From Cognatundibacterium griseum (GTDB lineage Bacteria; Pseudomonadota; Gammaproteobacteria; Burkholderiales; Burkholderiaceae_D): a stretch of DNA of 64,000 nt. The position numbers and the translations under genes are program-made. The stretch covers positions 930,001 to 994,000 of the forward strand of contig NZ_JACOGC010000001.1 of NCBI RefSeq assembly GCF_014284195.1, written 5' to 3'. Shown here piece after piece: positions 17,764-26,879 of the stretch. The notes below the pieces were generated by a model that saw only the letters and a program-made list of their open reading frames with translations, made no database searches and was not told where the DNA came from. Each line of letters starts with the position of its first letter. Positions within the stretch are counted from its first letter, which is position 1.

Positions 17764-19527
17764 ATGTTATCTCCATTTTCTTTCCCCAAAAAACAAGAGC
17801 AAAACGATGTCTGGGCTTTATTCTGGCTCGGATTTGGTATTGCCGGGGCGTATCTGATCCCGGTTCATCAGCATCCTTTCCGGACTTTCTATAATGAGCT
17901 GGCGATTTTTTTTGGGGTGACACTTTCGCTGTTGTTCAGTGCAGAACGTCCGAACAGCATTCAGTCTGCACACTACTCCAGCCTGACCTGGATGCTGCCC
18001 GCACCTGTGTTGCTGCCTGTTGTATTTATCCTGACTATCTGTGCGCAATGGATTTTCCAGGCTCGTGATGATGCGTACGATCTGTTTTTCCCTCTGATGT
18101 ATTTGTTGTATGCGGTACTGGTTTTGATCCTGGGCGCCACGCTGGCAAACAATGCAGTTAAGCGTGAATCTTTGAGTCGGACTTTGGCAATCGTCTTTTT
18201 GATTTCTGGTTGGTTGTCGGTTTTGATGCAGGTCGCCCAATTACTGGGGATGGATTTAACCCCGGTGGTGATGTATATGCCTGCTGGTTCATTTTTGCAA
18301 AGACCATACGCGAATGTGGCGCAGCCGAACCAGCTGGCTTTATTGCTCTGCTTTTCTCTGGCGGCGACAGCCTGGCTGTTTCAACAAGGAAAGTTGCGAA
18401 TTCCGGTAGCCATATGTTCGGTGGTTCTTCTGTTGACTGGATTAGTGCTGACGCAATCCAGGATTGGCTGGATTATTATTCCTCTATTTGTTGCCATCCT
18501 CGCCCGGAGCGCTCCTGCACGTCAGTCAATCGGCTGGCAAGCGGCGGCATGGTTTGGTTTGGTGTATGCCGCCAGTGTTTTTCTGTTGCCCAAAATTGCC
18601 GGGCTGGCCGGCGTGCATGGCGGCTCTGCAGCGGATCATATTGGAGGACGCTCAGAAAGAATGGGGTTATGGCGGCAGGCATGGGATATCGCAGCAAATC
18701 ATCCCTGGGCCGGGGCCGGATGGTTTCGATTTGGTCCGGAACAGGTGCATATCGCTGCAGATTTTCCTTCCACAACTTATGCAGAGCACGCGCACAATAT
18801 TGTGCTGAACTTAGCAGCAGAAATCGGATGGTTGTTGACTGGCTTGATGGTAGCAGGCTTGCTTTGGTGGTTTTACCAGGTCTGTATCAAGCCCAAAAAA
18901 GACTTATCCATGCAGTTTGCCGGTATGTGCCTGGTTGCCGCATGTGTGCACAGTCTGGTGGAGTTCCCGTTATGGTATGGGTATGTACTGTTTCCGGTTT
19001 TGATAATGGCAGGCATGCTCCATCAGCAGAGATGGCCTGTGGCGGCGACAGTCCGGTTGCGTAAGGACGTTGCGGTCGCAGTTACTGCAATTGCGCTTTT
19101 CTGCATGATGGGAATCACCTGGGATTATCAACGCGTGGTACGCGGCTTTAATGTCCTGCGCTGGGAGCAGACAGGTAATCAGGTCGATCTGAAGCAGCTG
19201 GAGCAACCGCGGCTGACATTATTTCCTCAGTTTTTTGCCTATTTTCATCTGATGAAAATCGCGCCGGCGGAAGGGATGTCTGCCGAGGATATCGCATTTG
19301 TCGAACACTGGACGCCGCGTTTCGGGTTTGTCCATATCCTGAATAAGCTGGCTGAAGTGTCTGTATTGAATGGCAAGCGGGAGCAGGCTGTACGTGCGAT
19401 GCAGACTTTGCAGCGCCTGCACCCTGATCTCTATCCTGAGTATTTCGATTACTGGAAAGCGAAAGGTGCATCGGATGCGCGATATCAGCAGGTTTTCCTC
19501 AGCATGCCGCGACGTGATGCACCATAA
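17764..19527 (+). CDS. PglL/TfpW-type O-oligosaccharyltransferase (Wzy_C domain), probable pilin glycosylation ligase
   Basis: A 587-residue polytopic membrane protein with about ten or more hydrophobic segments. The large periplasmic loop around residues 295-350 contains GGRSERMGLWRQAW and EHAHNIVLNLAAEIGW, the Wzy/WaaL/PglL signature with its essential His. The C-terminal 150 residues after the last helix (VVRGFNVLRWEQTG onward) match the Wzy_C_2 layout of pilin ligases. It would transfer a lipid-linked glycan to Ser/Thr of exported pilin. Position after pilins and TfpX/Z supports pilin as substrate. Start: first ATG (17764); a GTG at 17755 is possible. No ribosome-binding site is evident. 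Confidence 0.85.
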   Translation: MLSPFSFPKKQEQNDVWALFWLGFGIAGAYLIPVHQHPFRTFYNELAIFFGVTLSLLFSAERPNSIQSAHYSSLTWMLPAPVLLPVVFILTICAQWIFQARDDAYDLFFPLMYLLYAVLVLILGATLANNAVKRESLSRTLAIVFLISGWLSVLMQVAQLLGMDLTPVVMYMPAGSFLQRPYANVAQPNQLALLLCFSLAATAWLFQQGKLRIPVAICSVVLLLTGLVLTQSRIGWIIIPLFVAILARSAPARQSIGWQAAAWFGLVYAASVFLLPKIAGLAGVHGGSAADHIGGRSERMGLWRQAWDIAANHPWAGAGWFRFGPEQVHIAADFPSTTYAEHAHNIVLNLAAEIGWLLTGLMVAGLLWWFYQVCIKPKKDLSMQFAGMCLVAACVHSLVEFPLWYGYVLFPVLIMAGMLHQQRWPVAATVRLRKDVAVAVTAIALFCMMGITWDYQRVVRGFNVLRWEQTGNQVDLKQLEQPRLTLFPQFFAYFHLMKIAPAEGMSAEDIAFVEHWTPRFGFVHILNKLAEVSVLNGKREQAVRAMQTLQRLHPDLYPEYFDYWKAKGASDARYQQVFLSMPRRDAP

Positions 19528-19549
19528 ACCGTATCCTGCCTGATTGCGA

Positions 19550-20050
19550 TCAGTCGATCAGGCTTACCCAGTCACCGGATTTTCCACCGTGTTTTTCCAG
19601 CACGCGGATATCGCTCATCACCATGCCCCGGTCAACTGCCTTACACATGTCGTAAATTGTCAGCAGGCCGACCTGAACTGCGGTCAGCGCTTCCATTTCA
19701 ACCCCTGTCTTGCCGACAGTTTCTACCTGTGCTCTGCATTGCACCGAAGCATCTTCTTCTGTGATGTTAAAATCAACATTAACTCTGGTCAGCGCCAGAG
19801 GATGGCAGAGAGGAATCAGATCACTGGTTCTTTTGGCCGCCATGATGGCAGCAATCCGGGCAATACCAAGCACATCTCCTTTTTTTGCATTGCCCTGCCG
19901 GATAATGGACAGTGTTTCAGGGCGCATGCGGATAAGGCCGGTTGCAATGGCAATGCGGTGCGTGTCTTGTTTATCAGCGACATCGACCATATGTGCCTGA
20001 CCAGCCTGATTAAAATGTGTCAGGCCTGCGTGATGGGTTTCAGTAGTCAT
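19550..20050 (-). CDS. moaC: Cyclic pyranopterin monophosphate synthase MoaC
   Basis: Second enzyme of molybdenum cofactor synthesis, making cyclic pyranopterin monophosphate with MoaA. At 166 residues it has normal length. Conserved blocks are present: [17 protein letters not shown] near residue 20, [17 protein letters not shown] near 72-88, the active-site [13 protein letters not shown] near 113-125 and [13 protein letters not shown]. No other moa gene is adjacent. It is divergent from bepA, with 27 bp between the starts, so promoters and leaders must overlap. Confidence 0.96.
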   Translation of the reverse strand: MTTETHHAGLTHFNQAGQAHMVDVADKQDTHRIAIATGLIRMRPETLSIIRQGNAKKGDVLGIARIAAIMAAKRTSDLIPLCHPLALTRVNVDFNITEEDASVQCRAQVETVGKTGVEMEALTAVQVGLLTIYDMCKAVDRGMVMSDIRVLEKHGGKSGDWVSLID

Positions 20051-20077
20051 TTGGATGTACGGAAGGGATAGTTGAAT

Positions 20078-21667
20078 ATGTCAGAAGTGTTTCCAGTCAG
20101 CGGGAATGATAGCACCGCGCAAGGTCGGTTCGGGCTGGTGACAAAAAAAGTTCTGCGCGCATCGCTGTTGGCGGCGACCTGTTTCGTAGTACCGGAAATA
20201 TTGACGGTTGACGCCGCTGCGCAAAATCTGCCGACTCTGGGGGATACTTCCAGAGAGGAATTGTCTCCGCTGATGGAGCGCAGGCTGGGTGAGCAGATCA
20301 TGAACGTCGTGCGCCGTGACCCGGACTATATGGATGATGGCCCGGTTTCGGAATATCTGAACCGGCTCGGTAATAAAATGCTGGATGCGCGTCCGGATGC
20401 CCGGGGTGAAGCAGCCTATGATTTTGAATTTTTTGCTGTGCGTGATCCGGTGTTGAATGCGTTTGCTTTTCCCGGCGGGTTTATCGGGCTGCATTCCGGG
20501 CTGATTCTGGCTGCGCAGTCGGAATCTGAGCTGGCATCCGTGATCGGGCACGAGATTGGTCATGTGGCGCAACGGCATATTGCGCGGATGCTGACCAGCC
20601 AGAAATTTGATTCCCTGATTCCTCTGGCCGCACTGGCACTGGCGGTACTGGCGGCCCGTACCAGTCCGGATGCTGCCATTGCACTGGCGACCGGCGGGCA
20701 GGGACTGGCGATCCAGCGGCAACTGAATTTCAGCCGTGATGCAGAGCGGGAGGCTGACCGCGTCGGGTTCCAGATTTTGCGGGACAGCGGCTTTGATACC
20801 TCCGGCATGGTGAGCTTTTTTGGGCGTCTCCAGGCGTCGATGCGCAATTACACAGACAACGCGCCTGCCTATCTGCGCAGTCATCCACTGACCAGTGAAC
20901 GGATTGCCGATATTCAGGCCCGTATGCTCGACCAGCGTTACAAACAACATGCCGACAGCCTGGAGTTTTTTTTAACCAAGGCAAGAGTCCGTGTGCTGCA
21001 GGACGCAACCATACAAGGCCTGATGGATGCAAAAGTATTCTTCGAAGGTCAGCTGAAATCGGAAAAAGATGAGGACAAGATTGCCGCGCAATATGGTCTG
21101 GCGTTAGTTGCGCTCAAACAGTTTGATTTCGCTGCCGCGCATCGATGGCTGGATGCGGCAAAATCAAAAACCGAAAAACTGACTTCACAAAAGATCGTGC
21201 TGACGACCAGCAGCGCTTATGTCAGTGTTGCGATTGATATTCTGATGGCGGAAAAGCGGAATGAGGAGGCGGTTGCAGAAGCGGAAAAAGCGATGCAACT
21301 CTTGCCTTTGTCGCGCGGACTGGTGTACCAGTATGTCGAGGCACTGCTGTCTGCGAAAAAGACGGCGGCTGCAGGCGCATTCCTCCGCGATCAGATCAGC
21401 TTATACCGGCAGGACGCCAGGCTGCAGAATTTACTGGCCAAGGTATATGATGCGCAGGGCAAACAGGCTCTGCAGCATATTGCGCTGGCAGAGGCGTATG
21501 CGATTCAGAACACCTGGACTGCCGCTTTGCAGCAGTTGGAGATTGCCCGCCGTGAAAAAGATGCAGGATTTTACGAACAGTCCGTTATCGATGCCTTCGA
21601 GCGGGAATGGAAAGAGAAACACAAAGAAGAGTTGGCGGACGAGAAAAAGCATAAACGAGCTATGTAA
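20078..21667 (+). CDS. bepA: M48-family periplasmic metalloprotease with TPR domain (BepA-like)
   Basis: A 529-residue zinc protease and chaperone that in Escherichia coli handles stalled LptD and BamA in the periplasm. A signal peptide occupies about residues 15-45. The [10 protein letters not shown] zinc motif lies near 157, and the third ligand is in [11 protein letters not shown] near 223. A TPR region fills the C-terminal half ([20 protein letters not shown] and later repeats), ending in a highly charged tail. ATG 20078 is chosen because GGAAGGG is well spaced; a TTG at 20072 is too close to it. Confidence 0.9.
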   Translation: MSEVFPVSGNDSTAQGRFGLVTKKVLRASLLAATCFVVPEILTVDAAAQNLPTLGDTSREELSPLMERRLGEQIMNVVRRDPDYMDDGPVSEYLNRLGNKMLDARPDARGEAAYDFEFFAVRDPVLNAFAFPGGFIGLHSGLILAAQSESELASVIGHEIGHVAQRHIARMLTSQKFDSLIPLAALALAVLAARTSPDAAIALATGGQGLAIQRQLNFSRDAEREADRVGFQILRDSGFDTSGMVSFFGRLQASMRNYTDNAPAYLRSHPLTSERIADIQARMLDQRYKQHADSLEFFLTKARVRVLQDATIQGLMDAKVFFEGQLKSEKDEDKIAAQYGLALVALKQFDFAAAHRWLDAAKSKTEKLTSQKIVLTTSSAYVSVAIDILMAEKRNEEAVAEAEKAMQLLPLSRGLVYQYVEALLSAKKTAAAGAFLRDQISLYRQDARLQNLLAKVYDAQGKQALQHIALAEAYAIQNTWTAALQQLEIARREKDAGFYEQSVIDAFEREWKEKHKEELADEKKHKRAM

Positions 21668-21683
21668 ATTACAGGCATTAACT

Positions 21684-21711
21684 TTGCTTGTATTTTCAAA
21701 AATAATACAAA
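21684..21711 (+). promoter_or_regulatory. Candidate promoter with inverted repeat at the head of the glycan operon
   Basis: TTGCTT at 21684 and TACAAA at 21706 have a 16-bp spacer. TTGTATT (21688-21694) and AATACAA (21704-21710) form a perfect 7-bp inverted repeat with a 9-base centre over the same segment. It is either an operator or a weak hairpin after bepA. It lies in the 56-bp gap before the 99-residue gene. Confidence 0.35.
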
Positions 21712-21723
21712 AGACAGGAGGGC

Positions 21724-22023
21724 ATGGTGTTCAATTGGTTTAATGCAAAAGAGGAAAAAATATTTGGATCTTCCCTGGCGGATTTTTATCTGGAAAGACA
21801 CAAGACAGAAGCTATCAATAAAAATAATAAATATGTGGAGAGAAAACAGAAGGAGCTGTTTGTGAAGATGCTCCAGCAATTGGAGAGTTTTAAAGCAAAA
21901 CACCAATCGAATGTTTATAAAAAAGCGCAATTAGGTAATGCATTTAAGTGGCGCTTGATGGAGTCAGGATTGTCAACAGAACATGTGGATCAATTAACGC
22001 GCTGGCTCACACGTCAGCTATAA
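21724..22023 (+). CDS. Small basic protein of unknown function (99 residues)
   Basis: Not recognised. A strong ribosome-binding site (AGGAGG) precedes the start. The product is Lys-rich and soluble, with a predicted helical middle part (KNNKYVERKQKELFVKMLQQ) and a C-terminal segment WRLMESGLSTEHVDQLTRWL that could be a helix pair. No signal peptide or Cys. It lies 32 bp before the GT41 glycosyltransferase gene in the same direction and shares its AT-rich base composition, so it may be the first gene of that operon. Confidence 0.7.
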   Translation: MVFNWFNAKEEKIFGSSLADFYLERHKTEAINKNNKYVERKQKELFVKMLQQLESFKAKHQSNVYKKAQLGNAFKWRLMESGLSTEHVDQLTRWLTRQL

Positions 22024-22055
22024 GTTCAATCAAACATTATCGACAAAGATCAGGT

Positions 22056-24074
22056 ATGACAATACTTAACCGGATTCAAGCCTTATTCAGCGTGACACCA
22101 AAATCCTCAAAGGAAATAACACCAATCAGTCAAAGCGAGCAGGCTGTGCAATTGATTGATCGGGGTAATCAATTGGAAGAAAACGGTCAGATGAACGAGG
22201 CGCTGAGACTGTATGAGAAGGCCATCGAAATGGCTCCGGCTTTAGCACGTGCCTACCTCAATAAGGGAAATGTTTTATTGCAGATGGAAAAAATTCCGGA
22301 TGCAGTCACCATGTATCGTAAAGCAGTTGAATTGAATCACGATTATGCCGCGGCGCATTTTAATTTGGGGAACGCACAAATTATTCAGAACAGTCCCGAC
22401 GCTGCGCTTGATTCTTATGAAAAGGCAATTCAGTTAAAACCTGATTTTGTTGATGCTTACGTGGCCAGAGGTAACGTACTGGGAGATATGAAGCGTTTTC
22501 AAGATGCGATTGACAGTTATCAGCAAGCATTAAAACTGGCGCCAGCTTACGCGCAGGTACATGGCAATCTGGCTGCCACATTGAAAGACGCCGGTGATCT
22601 GATTTCCGCGATGAAGCACTATCAGGCAGCAATTGAGACTGATGCCGATTATTTGCGCGCATATGGCAATCTTGCCGATGTATACAGGGAACTCGGCCGT
22701 ATTGATGATGCAGTGGAAATTTGTCGCACCGCATTGCGCAAACAACCTGACATGGTTCCAACATATACACAATTATTATTTTGCCTGAGTCATAGCAACC
22801 GTCTCACTGCACAGCAGTTATTTGAGGAGCATAAACGGTTTGGCGATCAGTTTGAAGCGCCATTCCGTGCTATATGGCCAGTACACGATAATGTGAAAGA
22901 TCCACAAAAGACACTCAGGATCGGGCTGGTTTCCGCTGATTTACGTGCGCATGCCGTTGCTTTTTTTCTGGAACCCGTCTTGGCTGCTTTGCAGCACTCT
23001 CAATCGCTGTCTTTATTCGTCTATTACAATCATGAAGCAGAAGATGAGATCACTCAGCGGATTAAAGCAACCATTCCACGTTGGCAGGTGATCGTTGGAT
23101 TGAACGATCATCAGGTTGCACAGAAGATTCTGGCAGATAAAATCGACATACTGATTGATCTGTCCGGCCATACCGGTAAACACCGGTTACTGACTTTTGC
23201 CCGTAAGCCCGCGCCAATACAAGTCAGCTGGGTTGGCTATCCGGGAACCACCGGATTGCAGGCGATGGATTACTATCTGGCAGGACGGCATTTCTTACCG
23301 GCTTTTGAATTGGACGATCAATTCACTGAGAAAATTGCCCGATTACCCGTGACCGTTCCTTTCCTGCCTATTTCTGATTCACCCGATGTCAATGCTTTGC
23401 CGGCGCTGGAAAATGGCTATATAACGTTTGGCAGTTTTAACAGGATTGATAAAATCGGCAGGGAAGTTGTTGCGTTATGGGCGCAGTTATTGCGGGAAAT
23501 ACCGACGGCGAAAATGTTGATTGCAGGTTTGCCTGCCAATGGCGAATATGAACATTTATGGTTCTGGTTTGAGCAGGAAGGCATACCAAAAACGCGGCTT
23601 GAATTTCACAATCGCAGCAATATGCATACCTATCTTGCGTTGCACCACAAAGTGGATGTTTGCCTTGACACCTTCCCATATACCGGCGGCACGACCACTA
23701 ACCATGCGTTATGGATGGGTGTTCCCACCCTGACTCTGACCGGAACAACCCCGGCAGGACGGCAGTCTTCCGCAAATTTGTCTGACGTCAACCTGATCCA
23801 GGAATTTGGAGCAAAAAATCATGCTGACTTCGTTGCGCTGGGAAAGCAGGTTGCTTCTGATTTGGAGAGCTTAAGCAGCATAAGACAAACATTACGTAGC
23901 CGGTTTTTAAATGCGCCTTTTTCAAAGACGGATGTTTTTGCGACGAATCTTGAACACATGTTGCGTGCGATATGGCAACGATGGTGCCAGGGATTACCGC
24001 CTGCTGCAATAGAAGTAACGACCAATAATCAGGTTATTTTTCCGGTTCCCGGTGATGTGGGTATCTATGAGTAA
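22056..24074 (+). CDS. TPR-GT41 (SPINDLY/OGT-like) protein glycosyltransferase
   Basis: A 672-residue cytoplasmic glycosyltransferase. Residues about 35-240 are tandem tetratricopeptide repeats, for example ARAYLNKGNVLLQMEKIPDA and AAAHFNLGNAQIIQNSPDAA. The C-terminal half is GT41: LRIGLVSADLRAHAVAFFLE with the conserved His, PIQVSWVGYPGTTGLQAMDY, YITFGSFNRIDKIGREVVAL and DVCLDTFPYTGGTTTNHALW with the nucleotide-sugar site. Family members attach GlcNAc, fucose or other sugars to Ser/Thr of proteins. The donor here is unknown. The ATG 22056 is preceded by CAGG. Its end overlaps the aminotransferase gene by 8 bp. Confidence 0.92.
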   Translation: MTILNRIQALFSVTPKSSKEITPISQSEQAVQLIDRGNQLEENGQMNEALRLYEKAIEMAPALARAYLNKGNVLLQMEKIPDAVTMYRKAVELNHDYAAAHFNLGNAQIIQNSPDAALDSYEKAIQLKPDFVDAYVARGNVLGDMKRFQDAIDSYQQALKLAPAYAQVHGNLAATLKDAGDLISAMKHYQAAIETDADYLRAYGNLADVYRELGRIDDAVEICRTALRKQPDMVPTYTQLLFCLSHSNRLTAQQLFEEHKRFGDQFEAPFRAIWPVHDNVKDPQKTLRIGLVSADLRAHAVAFFLEPVLAALQHSQSLSLFVYYNHEAEDEITQRIKATIPRWQVIVGLNDHQVAQKILADKIDILIDLSGHTGKHRLLTFARKPAPIQVSWVGYPGTTGLQAMDYYLAGRHFLPAFELDDQFTEKIARLPVTVPFLPISDSPDVNALPALENGYITFGSFNRIDKIGREVVALWAQLLREIPTAKMLIAGLPANGEYEHLWFWFEQEGIPKTRLEFHNRSNMHTYLALHHKVDVCLDTFPYTGGTTTNHALWMGVPTLTLTGTTPAGRQSSANLSDVNLIQEFGAKNHADFVALGKQVASDLESLSSIRQTLRSRFLNAPFSKTDVFATNLEHMLRAIWQRWCQGLPPAAIEVTTNNQVIFPVPGDVGIYE

Positions 24075-25179
24075 AGAAAATATTTTTGTTACCAAACCAA
24101 CTTTGCCGCCACTGAATGACCTGATCCCATATTTGGAAAAAATATGGGAGACCAGAGTTCTGACGAATGGTGGTGAGTTTCATCAGAAATTTGAAGCAGC
24201 GTTATGTGATTATTTTGGCGTACATCATATTTGCCTGTTTACGAATGCCACTATCGCATTAGTGACTGCTTTGCAGGCGCTTCGTATTACAGGTGAAGTC
24301 ATCACAACACCTTATTCTTTTGTGGCGACATCACATTCTTTGCTTTGGAATGGCATTAAACCGGTTTTTGTAGATATTGATCCACACTCATTGAATCTTG
24401 ATCCTGCGAGGATTGAATCAGCGATTACGCCTCACACGACAGCGATTATGCCGGTTCATTGTTATGGACATCCTTGTGACGTCAATGGTATTCAGAGGAT
24501 TGCTGATAATTACAATCTGAAAATCATCTATGATGCGGCTCATGCCTTTGGCGTGCAGGATGCCGGCGGCAGTATCTTGCGGTACGGTGATTTATCCGTT
24601 TTGAGCTTTCATGCAACAAAAGTTTTTAATACGTTTGAAGGTGGGGCGATTATTTGTCCTGATGAGAAAACGAAGGTCAGGATCGATCAGCTGAAAAATT
24701 TTGGGCATGTGGGAGAGACCACCGTTGTTGCGCCAGGAATCAATGGGAAAATGAGCGAATTCAATGCAGCACTTGGCTTGTTGCAGTTACAGCATATTGA
24801 TTCTGCTTTAGCATGCCGTCAGAAAATTGATGAAGCCTATCGCCTGAAATTAGCCGGTATTCCGGGTATTTCTTGTATTCAGAATTCCGGGGAGTGTGTG
24901 GCTAACTATGCCTATTTTCCGATATTAGTACATCAGGAATATTCCATGACCAGGGATGCTCTGTATGCATTAATGAAAGAAAAGGGGATTCATCCACGTC
25001 GTTATTTTTACCCTTTGATTTCACAATTTCCTATGTATCGCGGACTAGCTTCCGCACATCCGGACAATTTGCCTGTGGCGCTTGAAATTTCCCAGAAAAT
25101 TCTATGCCTGCCAATTTATCCCGGTCTTGAGATGTCGGTGGTGGATGAGATTTGTCAGCTGATTGCACATCCCTGCTGA
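24067..25179 (+). CDS. DegT/DnrJ/EryC1/StrS-family PLP-dependent sugar aminotransferase
   Basis: A 370-residue enzyme that would put an amino group on a keto-sugar nucleotide. The PLP-binding Lys is K185 in LSFHATKVFNTFEGGA. Other family signs are the N-terminal TNATIALVTALQAL, the Asp of IYDAAHAFG that holds the pyridine nitrogen, and the C-terminal HPRRYFYPLISQFPMY. The HATKVFNTFEGGA form is typical of the VioA/FdtB subgroup that makes 3- or 4-amino-dideoxyhexoses. ATG 24067 overlaps the previous stop by 8 bases; in-frame GTG 24052 and ATG 24055 lie further inside the GT41 gene. Acetylation of its product by the GNAT encoded downstream is an inference. Confidence 0.92.
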   Translation: MSKENIFVTKPTLPPLNDLIPYLEKIWETRVLTNGGEFHQKFEAALCDYFGVHHICLFTNATIALVTALQALRITGEVITTPYSFVATSHSLLWNGIKPVFVDIDPHSLNLDPARIESAITPHTTAIMPVHCYGHPCDVNGIQRIADNYNLKIIYDAAHAFGVQDAGGSILRYGDLSVLSFHATKVFNTFEGGAIICPDEKTKVRIDQLKNFGHVGETTVVAPGINGKMSEFNAALGLLQLQHIDSALACRQKIDEAYRLKLAGIPGISCIQNSGECVANYAYFPILVHQEYSMTRDALYALMKEKGIHPRRYFYPLISQFPMYRGLASAHPDNLPVALEISQKILCLPIYPGLEMSVVDEICQLIAHPC

Positions 25180-25211
25180 AATGCTGAAACCATTCTGATC
25201 AGGGATAGCGC

Positions 25212-25910
25212 GTGATAGTCTCCATTATGCAGCCTTATTTTTTGCCATACATCGGTTATTTCCAACTGATTAAGGCTGCCGATATATTTGTTATTTACGA
25301 TCACATCAAATATACCAAGAAGGGCTGGATTAACCGCAATCGGCTGCTGCTGAATGGACATGATGCATTTTTTTCTCTTCCTTTGAAAAAATCTTCGGAT
25401 ACGCTGGATGTTGTCGAGAAAGAATTGGCGAGTGACTATGAACCTGAGAAATTACTTCGGCAATTTGCCGGGGCTTATGCGGGCGCTCCTTTTTTTGATG
25501 AAATCTTTCCGTTATTAACTGAAATACTGATGTGTCAGGAACGGAATTTATTCCATTACATTTACCATTCTTTGCAGTTAGTTTGCCGGTATTTAGATAT
25601 TCAGACTGACATCCGTCTCTCATCGGAATTACCGTTTAATCAGGAGCTCAAAGGACAAGATAAGGTGATTGCCATCTGTCAGGTGCTGAATGCGGATAGA
25701 TACATGAATGCCATCGGCGGCACCGCTCTCTATGACCGGCAGGTTTTCAGAGAAAATAAGTTGGAGCTTCAGTTTTTGCAGTCTTCTCCTGTTGAATACC
25801 AGCAGTTTTCAACACCGTTTGTGCCTTGGCTTTCGATTATTGATGTTCTGATGTTTAACCCGCTTTCCCGTGTTCAGCAGTTGGTTTCTGAGCACTACAC
25901 AATCATTTAA
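25212..25910 (+). CDS. WbqC-family protein
   Basis: A 232-residue protein matching the WbqC-like family, found in O-antigen and amino-sugar clusters, with uncertain chemistry. The N-terminus IVSIMQPYFLPYIGYFQLIK and the following DDHxKYxKKGWxNRN-like stretch (YDHIKYTKKGWINRNRLLLN) are diagnostic. Further blocks include the C-terminal FVPWLSIIDVLMFNP. Translation starts at GTG 25212, 32 bp after the aminotransferase gene, with AGGGAT upstream; no ATG occurs before the conserved start. Its partnership with a DegT aminotransferase is common and suggests modification of the amino group. Confidence 0.85.
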   Translation: MIVSIMQPYFLPYIGYFQLIKAADIFVIYDHIKYTKKGWINRNRLLLNGHDAFFSLPLKKSSDTLDVVEKELASDYEPEKLLRQFAGAYAGAPFFDEIFPLLTEILMCQERNLFHYIYHSLQLVCRYLDIQTDIRLSSELPFNQELKGQDKVIAICQVLNADRYMNAIGGTALYDRQVFRENKLELQFLQSSPVEYQQFSTPFVPWLSIIDVLMFNPLSRVQQLVSEHYTII

Positions 25911-25913
25911 GCT

Positions 25914-26876
25914 ATGTTCCACTGGAAAAAATTAGGGCAGATATTTGTACCCCAAACTATGCATGGTCCTGAATGGATGGCTGAATTTGCGCAGGCACCG
26001 GCAACATTGATGATGGATGATGTGGTGCGGGTTTATTTTTCATGTCGCCCCAAGCCCGATGCCGATGGGAATTATGTCAGTTATTCAGCGTATGTTGATT
26101 TGGATCGGAAAGATCTGTTTAAGATCAGGTCTGTTGCGACGAAGCCAATTCTGAGTTTGGGAGGGCTGGGGGAATTTGATGAGTTTGGCACATATCCCGT
26201 ATCCGTGATTCGCCATGATCAAAAGGTTCGTGCCTATTACGCCGGTTGGACGCGTTGTGAGTCTGTGCCATTCAATGTTGCAATTGGTGTTGCAGAAAGT
26301 GATGATGATGGGAGAACGTTTGCAAAATTAGGACAAGGGCCGGTATTGTCCTGTTCTCCCTCAGAACCTTTTATTTTGAGCGGACCGAAAATACGTTATT
26401 TCAATGGAACCTGGTATTTATTTTATATTGCCGGTCTCAAATGGAAGATTGTCGATGGACGCCCGGAGCCGGTTTATAAAATCAGAATGGCAGAATCCTC
26501 AGATGGTATTTCATGGGTGAAGTGGAATAAAAATCTGATCAGTGACCGTATTGAGGAAGATGAGGCGCAGGCCAGTCCCGATGTATTTTATGCGAATGGG
26601 CTTTACCATATGTTTTTTTGCTACCGATACAGTGAGGGCTACCGGAGTAGCCAGAAAGGCTATCGTATCGGCTACGCCTATAGCCACAATTTGAAGGACT
26701 GGACACGAGATGACAACCGTGCCGGTATCGACGTGTCTGCATTGGGCTGGGATGCTGAAATGATCAGCTATCCGCATGTATTTGAACTGGATGGACTGAC
26801 TTATCTTTTGTATCTTGGAAATCAGGTCGGACGATTTGGATTTGGAATTGCTGTGCTGGATGGGACATTGGAATAA
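25914..26876 (+). CDS. Five-bladed beta-propeller protein, glycosidase-like (paralogue 1)
   Basis: A 320-residue soluble protein without signal peptide. Repeated blades with W/Y-rich strands and Asp turns recall the GH43/GH32/GH130 superfamily: DDVVRVYFSCRP, GVAESDDDGRTFAKLG, IRYFNGTWYLFYIAG, MAESSDGISWVKW, YANGLYHMFFCYR and SYPHVFELDGLTYLLYLGN. The catalytic residues could not be assigned, so activity on glycans, phosphorolysis or mere binding are all open. It starts 3 bp after the WbqC gene stop and is followed 3 bp later by a paralogue of the same length. Confidence 0.75.
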   Translation: MFHWKKLGQIFVPQTMHGPEWMAEFAQAPATLMMDDVVRVYFSCRPKPDADGNYVSYSAYVDLDRKDLFKIRSVATKPILSLGGLGEFDEFGTYPVSVIRHDQKVRAYYAGWTRCESVPFNVAIGVAESDDDGRTFAKLGQGPVLSCSPSEPFILSGPKIRYFNGTWYLFYIAGLKWKIVDGRPEPVYKIRMAESSDGISWVKWNKNLISDRIEEDEAQASPDVFYANGLYHMFFCYRYSEGYRSSQKGYRIGYAYSHNLKDWTRDDNRAGIDVSALGWDAEMISYPHVFELDGLTYLLYLGNQVGRFGFGIAVLDGTLE

Positions 26877-26879
26877 ATC

